Assembly: GCA_029263275.1 (NCBI GenBank)
Contig: JAJCXU010000327.1
Span: 1 to 9,144, forward strand
Direction: 5' to 3'
From: Ilumatobacter sp.
GTDB taxonomy: Bacteria > Actinomycetota > Acidimicrobiia > Acidimicrobiales > Ilumatobacteraceae
Length of the DNA stretch: 9,144 nucleotides
The position numbers were made by a program, and so were the translations under genes. A model generated the notes under the pieces. The model saw only the letters and a list, made by a program, of their open reading frames with translations, was not told the DNA's origin and did not search any database. Numbering within the stretch: the first letter of the stretch is position 1; each line of letters starts with the position of its first letter. Positions 5,256 to 9,144 of this stretch are shown piece by piece.

Positions 5256-6860
5256 ATGACCATCACCACGACCATCAGCGGAGATCGGCCAGCCGACGCA
5301 GACGGGTTCGACCCGATCGAGCTCGAGATCTGTTGGCAGAGCCTGATCGCCACCGTCAACGAACAGGCCAAGGCGCTGCAACGCTCGGCATTCAGCCCGA
5401 TCGTGCGCGAAGCGGGCGACTTGGCCAACGCGGTGTTCGACCGTCGCGGCCGAATGGTCGCGCAGGCGGTCACCGGCACACCCGGTCACATCAACAGCCT
5501 CGCAATGGCGGTGAGCAACATCCTCGAGGAGTACCCACTCGACTCCCTCGTCGAGGGCGACATCCTCATCACCAACGATCCGTACAAGACCGCAGGGCAG
5601 CTGCTCGACGTGACCGTGCTCGTCCCGGTGTGGCGCAAGGGTCAGATCATTGCGCTGTTCGGTTCGACGATCCACCACACCGACGTCGGCGGGTACGGCA
5701 TCGGCGCCGGTGGCCGCGACGTGTTCGAAGAGGGTCTCTGGATTCCGATCGTCAAGCTGATGATCGGCGGCGAGCGCAACGAGGACGTCTGGAAGTTCAT
5801 CCTCTCCAACGTTCGTCAGCCCGACCACATGGCGGGTGACCTCCACGCACAGATGGCCTCGGGCCAGATCGGTTCACAGCGACTGCTCGCACTCTGTGAC
5901 CACCACGGCTTCGACGACATCGAAGCGCTGTCCGACGAGATCATCACCCGCTCCGAGACCGCGACCCGTAAGGGGATCAGCGAACTCGACTCGGGCCGCT
6001 ACGAGTCCAGCGCACTCCTCGACCTCGCCGATGGCAGCGAAATCCTGATCAAGTGTGCGTTGATCGTCGATGCCGACACCGGCACGATCACCGTCGACTA
6101 CACCGGCTCCGCCGATGCCAGTCGCTGGGGAATCAACGTCGTCAAGAACTACACGCACGCCTACACGACCTTCGTCGTGCGTTCGGTACTCAGCCCGGAC
6201 ATCCCGAACAACTACGGCAGCCTGAAGCCGATCGAGATGATCGCGCCGGAGGGATCGATCCTCAACGCAGTGTCACCGCAGCCATGCACGGCGCGCCACG
6301 TCGTCGGCATGTTCCTGCCGAACGCGTTGCTCAAGGCGCTCGCTCAGGTCCGCCCCGAGGCGGCGATGGCCGAGGGCTCCGGCGCAGTGTGGACGATGCA
6401 GGTCAGCGGCAATCACGACGATGGCAGCCCCTTCATCACCGCGATGTTCACCTACGCCGGTGGCGTCGGTGGTCGGGCGACGAAGCCGGGACTCGACGCC
6501 TGCTCGTATCCGACCGGCGTGGCCGCTGTACCGATCGAAGTGGTCGAAGCGTCGGCGCCGATCAGGTTCAGCGCAAAGGCACTCCGCACCGACTCGGGAG
6601 GCAGTGGCGCACAGACTGGCGGCCTCGGCCAGACGATCGAGTTCGAGGTCGACACGACGCGGGAGTGGCAGCTCAACGCCGTCACCAGTCGGCTGGCCGA
6701 AGCGCCGCAAGGCATCTTCGGTGGCGAGCCCGGCGCCGCGGGTGCGTTCAGCGTGAATGGTGAGGACGTCAAGACTCAGGAACGCATCACTCTGCAACCC
6801 GGCGACAAGGTTCGCCTCGACCTGCCCGGTGGCGGCGGGTACGGCTCGGCTGGGAACTGA
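5256..6860 (+). CDS. hyuB: HyuB-type hydantoinase/oxoprolinase subunit
   Basis: This 534-residue protein has a single full-length hydantoinase_B domain. The family landmarks appear in order: DPIELEI near residue 19, RSAFSPIVREAGD (43-55), GHINSL (77-82), GDILITNDPY (101-110), STIHHTDVGG (137-146) and, near the end, DSGGSG and GGLG. D55, H78, D108 and the histidines of IHHTD (H140/H141) are the likely metal-site residues by analogy with caprolactamase-type enzymes. None of them is missing. HyuB forms a cytoplasmic complex with HyuA and acts on the activated substrate, by water attack in hydrolases or by carboxyl transfer in carboxylases. No small acetone-carboxylase gamma-like gene is seen nearby, which leans mildly toward hydrolysis. 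The start is supported by AGGAG, and an N-terminal extension of about 17 polar residues precedes the conserved region. Confidence 0.95.
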   Translation: MTITTTISGDRPADADGFDPIELEICWQSLIATVNEQAKALQRSAFSPIVREAGDLANAVFDRRGRMVAQAVTGTPGHINSLAMAVSNILEEYPLDSLVEGDILITNDPYKTAGQLLDVTVLVPVWRKGQIIALFGSTIHHTDVGGYGIGAGGRDVFEEGLWIPIVKLMIGGERNEDVWKFILSNVRQPDHMAGDLHAQMASGQIGSQRLLALCDHHGFDDIEALSDEIITRSETATRKGISELDSGRYESSALLDLADGSEILIKCALIVDADTGTITVDYTGSADASRWGINVVKNYTHAYTTFVVRSVLSPDIPNNYGSLKPIEMIAPEGSILNAVSPQPCTARHVVGMFLPNALLKALAQVRPEAAMAEGSGAVWTMQVSGNHDDGSPFITAMFTYAGGVGGRATKPGLDACSYPTGVAAVPIEVVEASAPIRFSAKALRTDSGGSGAQTGGLGQTIEFEVDTTREWQLNAVTSRLAEAPQGIFGGEPGAAGAFSVNGEDVKTQERITLQPGDKVRLDLPGGGGYGSAGN

Positions 6861-6872
6861 ACCGATCTGATC

Positions 6873-8498
6873 ATGTCCGACCCGATGACCTTCGCTGCCA
6901 TGTGGGCGCGCGCTGTGCGCGTCGGCGCGCAGCGACCGTTCCTGCGCTTCGAAGCGTCGGACGGAACGGTCACCGAGTGGACCTACGGTGAGTTCGACGA
7001 GGCGGTCACGAAGGTCGCCGCACGATTCGTCGAGGATGGCGTCGGCCAGGGGAGTGGCGTCCACCTCGTCCTGACCAACTCGCCCTCCTTCGTCGCCGCG
7101 TGGATTGCGGCATGCCGGTTGGGCGCGTTCATCATCCCGTCCGACCCGATGGCAACTGCGCCCGAACTCGCAGAGCACCTGACGCGGACCAATCCCGTCG
7201 TGTCGGTTGTCTCGATCGGTCGACGGGCGGTGATCGACACGGCAATTGCATCGATCGGCGGATCGCCGGCCGCCCCCATCGTCATCGCCATCGATGAAGA
7301 CGACGCTTCGATGAGTCCGCTGCAGAGTGAGGTCGCCGATGCCTCGGTCGCCTGGCCGACGCCCGCACCGACCGATCGCGCCGCGGTCATGTTCACCAGC
7401 GGGACCACCGGCCGACCGAAGGGTGTGGTCGTCACGCAGGCGAACTACGCGTTCGCCGGCGAGACGATGGCAATCGCTGCCCGGCTCACCGCCGACGGCC
7501 GGCAGCTCGTCGTGCTCCCGCTCTTCCACGCCAACGCGCAGTACTACTCCTTCGCCTCCGCGATCGCGGTCGGTGCGAGCGTTGCGTTGATGCACACGTT
7601 CTCGGCGAGCGGGTTCGTGCCGCAGGCGGCCCGGCACCAGGCGACGCATGCGAGCCTCTTCGCCGGCCCGATGCGGATGATCCTCGCCCGCGGCGGCCCG
7701 TGGACCCCGGGTGACGGCGAGCCATCGCTCGGACTCGAACACTGCTGGTATGCCCAGAACATCACGGCGGATCAGTACGAGACGTTGGCCGCCTGGCTCG
7801 GTTGTCGGCCCCGCCAGTTGTACGGAATGACCGAAACGATTCCCGCTGTTCTGACCGACACACCGATCGATCCGCGTTACGACGCGATGGGATATTCCAC
7901 GGAGGGATGCCACGTCGCCATCCACGACGCGACGGGAAACCCGGTCGTGGATGGCGAGGTTGGTGAGATCGTCGTCGGTGGCGATCCCGGCACGACACTG
8001 TTCGGTGGGTACCTCGACGACCCCGAAACGACCGCGGCTGCATTCCGCGACGGCTGGTTCCTCACCGGTGACCGAGCCCGCGTCGACGAGACCGGCCGTT
8101 ACGTCTTCGACGGTCGTCGATCCGACGTGCTCAAGGTGGCCGGCGAGAACGTGTCGGTCGTCGAAGTCGAGGCCGTCGTCGGCGCCCACCCCGATGTGTT
8201 CGACGTCGTGGTCGTCGGTGCCCCCGATCCAATCCGCGACGAAGTCCCGGTCGCATTCGTCGTCACGGTGCCCGATGCCGACCCGGCGGGCATCGAGGAC
8301 CGACTCGCCGACTGGTGCGTCGAACGACTCGGCAAGTCGAAGCGACCCCGCAGTTACACGATGGTCGACGAACTCCCCCGGACGAGTGTGGGCAAGGTGC
8401 GCAAGTTTCTGCTCGCCGAAGCTGCCGCCGCGTCATCTCCCGATCAGTCCAGCCTCTCAACCAGCCAGCCACCAGTACGTCAGGAAGCAAGCTCATGA
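6873..8498 (+). CDS. AMP-forming acyl-CoA ligase, CaiC-like (ANL superfamily)
   Basis: This 541-residue adenylate-forming ligase has all the core motifs: phosphate loop FTSGTTGRPKG (174-184), YGMTET (317-322), TGD (398-400), the hinge region GRRSDVLKVAGEN (414-426) and the C-terminal catalytic lysine K508 in SVGKVRK. It would activate a carboxylate with ATP and then form the CoA thioester. The stretches around GENVSVVEVE, HPDVFDVVVVG and DPIRDE, and the segment PGTTLFGGY, closely resemble E. coli CaiC (crotonobetaine/carnitine-CoA ligase) as I remember it. The substrate may still differ. The start lies 12 bp after the hyuB stop and has no good ribosome-binding site, so translation is probably coupled to hyuB. 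The last 35 residues are a Ser/Gln-rich tail. The natural substrate would be the acid released or formed by HyuAB. Confidence 0.93.
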   Translation: MSDPMTFAAMWARAVRVGAQRPFLRFEASDGTVTEWTYGEFDEAVTKVAARFVEDGVGQGSGVHLVLTNSPSFVAAWIAACRLGAFIIPSDPMATAPELAEHLTRTNPVVSVVSIGRRAVIDTAIASIGGSPAAPIVIAIDEDDASMSPLQSEVADASVAWPTPAPTDRAAVMFTSGTTGRPKGVVVTQANYAFAGETMAIAARLTADGRQLVVLPLFHANAQYYSFASAIAVGASVALMHTFSASGFVPQAARHQATHASLFAGPMRMILARGGPWTPGDGEPSLGLEHCWYAQNITADQYETLAAWLGCRPRQLYGMTETIPAVLTDTPIDPRYDAMGYSTEGCHVAIHDATGNPVVDGEVGEIVVGGDPGTTLFGGYLDDPETTAAAFRDGWFLTGDRARVDETGRYVFDGRRSDVLKVAGENVSVVEVEAVVGAHPDVFDVVVVGAPDPIRDEVPVAFVVTVPDADPAGIEDRLADWCVERLGKSKRPRSYTMVDELPRTSVGKVRKFLLAEAAAASSPDQSSLSTSQPPVRQEASS

Positions 8499-9144
8499 CG
8501 ATCATCGACCCCACTACCCCAGGCACGCAGCTCCGACCGGGGCTGCTCGAGTCACTCGATGCCTCGATCGAGGACGTCGCCACCGCGTCGACCCTGCCTC
8601 CCGAGTTGTACACATCGCCGGATGTCCTCGCGTTCGAGCGTGATGCGATCTACGCGAAGGAATGGTTGTGCGTCGGACGCGTTGAGAAGATCCCAGAGGT
8701 TGGTGACTGGTTCACCGTGACGATCTGCGAGGAGTCGATCATCGTCACCCGCGACAAGGAAGGCGAGGTCCGGGCGATGTCGGCGGTGTGTCAGCACCGT
8801 GCGATGGAGGTGTGCGAGGGCAGCGGCAACTCGTCGACGTTCAAGTGCCCGTACCACCACTGGAACTACGGCCTCGACGGACGCCTGCTCGGCGCGCCGG
8901 CGATGGAGCGCACGGAAGACTTCGACAAGGCCGATTATGGCCTGCCGCAGTTCCAAGTCGAGCTCTGGCAGGGCTTCGTGTTCGTCAACATGGACCCTGA
9001 TGCCGCGCCGCTCGGGCCGACGCTCACTTCGTACGACCCGTTCATCGCCAACTACGACCTTGCCGATGCGGTGTGCCCGGGCACGTTCACGTTGGAGAAC
9101 CGCCCGTGGAACTGGAAGGTGATGTTCGAGAACTTCAACGACGG
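8495..9144 (+). CDS. Rieske non-heme iron oxygenase alpha subunit, N-terminal half
   Basis: The gene is cut by the right edge after 216 codons, roughly half of a typical alpha subunit. The Rieske [2Fe-2S] site is complete: C99-Q-H101, then 16 residues, then C118-P-Y-H121. The usual tail WNYGLDGRLLGAP follows. The catalytic domain then begins, with NWKVMFENFND at the break. In this family the next residues normally hold the mononuclear-iron histidines, which fall outside the window. The enzyme would use O2 and electrons from a reductase to hydroxylate, dihydroxylate or demethylate a substrate. It overlaps the ligase stop by ATGA and has AGGAAG (8482-8487) 7 bases upstream. No reductase or ferredoxin gene is inside the window, so one should lie further right or elsewhere in the genome. 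Confidence 0.93.
   Translation, partial: MTIIDPTTPGTQLRPGLLESLDASIEDVATASTLPPELYTSPDVLAFERDAIYAKEWLCVGRVEKIPEVGDWFTVTICEESIIVTRDKEGEVRAMSAVCQHRAMEVCEGSGNSSTFKCPYHHWNYGLDGRLLGAPAMERTEDFDKADYGLPQFQVELWQGFVFVNMDPDAAPLGPTLTSYDPFIANYDLADAVCPGTFTLENRPWNWKVMFENFND

Noticed and set aside
6053..6763. Plus-strand open frame inside hyuB in another frame
   Set aside because: Its product is almost entirely Arg, Gly, Asp and His, typical of a frame shift within GC-rich coding DNA. HyuB motifs run unbroken through the region.
6273..8189. Very long open frame on the minus strand (about 638 codons) opposite hyuB and the ligase gene
   Set aside because: It is rich in Arg, His, Gly and Asp with no recognisable domain and lies opposite two well-supported genes. 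This is the usual antisense shadow of G/C-ending codons.
1..9144. Search for tRNA, rRNA, CRISPR, transposon ends, defence or toxin genes
   Set aside because: No cloverleaf, spaced repeat array, terminal inverted repeats or transposase motif was seen. The window is a metabolic locus.

Overview
The window looks like a catabolic accessory locus from a GC-rich actinobacterium. The codons are strongly G/C-ending, the proteins are short and compact, and genes overlap by ATGA. The style would fit Acidimicrobiia such as Ilumatobacter relatives, but that placement is only an impression and was not computed. There are nine protein genes. Seven are complete and the two at the window edges are cut off. 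I see no RNA gene, insertion sequence or CRISPR.

Layout: a leftward VOC/glyoxalase-fold gene begins at 133 and runs off the left edge. A divergent control region (134-279) separates it from a rightward FadR-type GntR regulator (280-1029). A ribokinase-like PfkB sugar kinase follows (1096-1956), ending in two small hairpins. A second promoter region (about 2008-2106) opens a long rightward operon. This operon holds a VOC metalloprotein (2107-2637), a cupin (2634-3104), HyuA (3101-5194), HyuB (5256-6860), a CaiC-like AMP-forming acyl-CoA ligase (6873-8498) and the first half of a Rieske oxygenase alpha subunit (8495 to the edge). Genes within the operon overlap or sit at most 61 bp apart, so they are probably one transcript.

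The clearest regulatory signal is a recurring palindrome, TGGTCTGACCA. It occurs exactly at 176-186, 246-256 and 2035-2045, with a 10-of-11 copy at 1022-1032. It matches the core of the E. coli FadR operator (TGGTCNGACCA), and the locus encodes a FadR-family protein. The sites sit in the divergent region, just after the regulator's likely -10 box, across the regulator's stop codon, and on the -10/start region of the operon promoter. The simplest reading is a self-contained regulon in which the regulator represses itself and the catabolic operon until an acid or acyl ligand appears.

The proposed chemistry is inference. HyuA/HyuB proteins are ATP-dependent enzymes that open lactam or hydantoin rings (N-methylhydantoinase, 5-oxoprolinase, caprolactamase) or carboxylate ketones (acetone and acetophenone carboxylases). 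Either reaction yields an acid that the neighbouring ligase could convert to a CoA thioester. The Rieske oxygenase, VOC protein and cupin would do further oxidation or rearrangement. The substrate cannot be read from the sequence. The combination, together with its visible operator set, is the part most likely to be undescribed.
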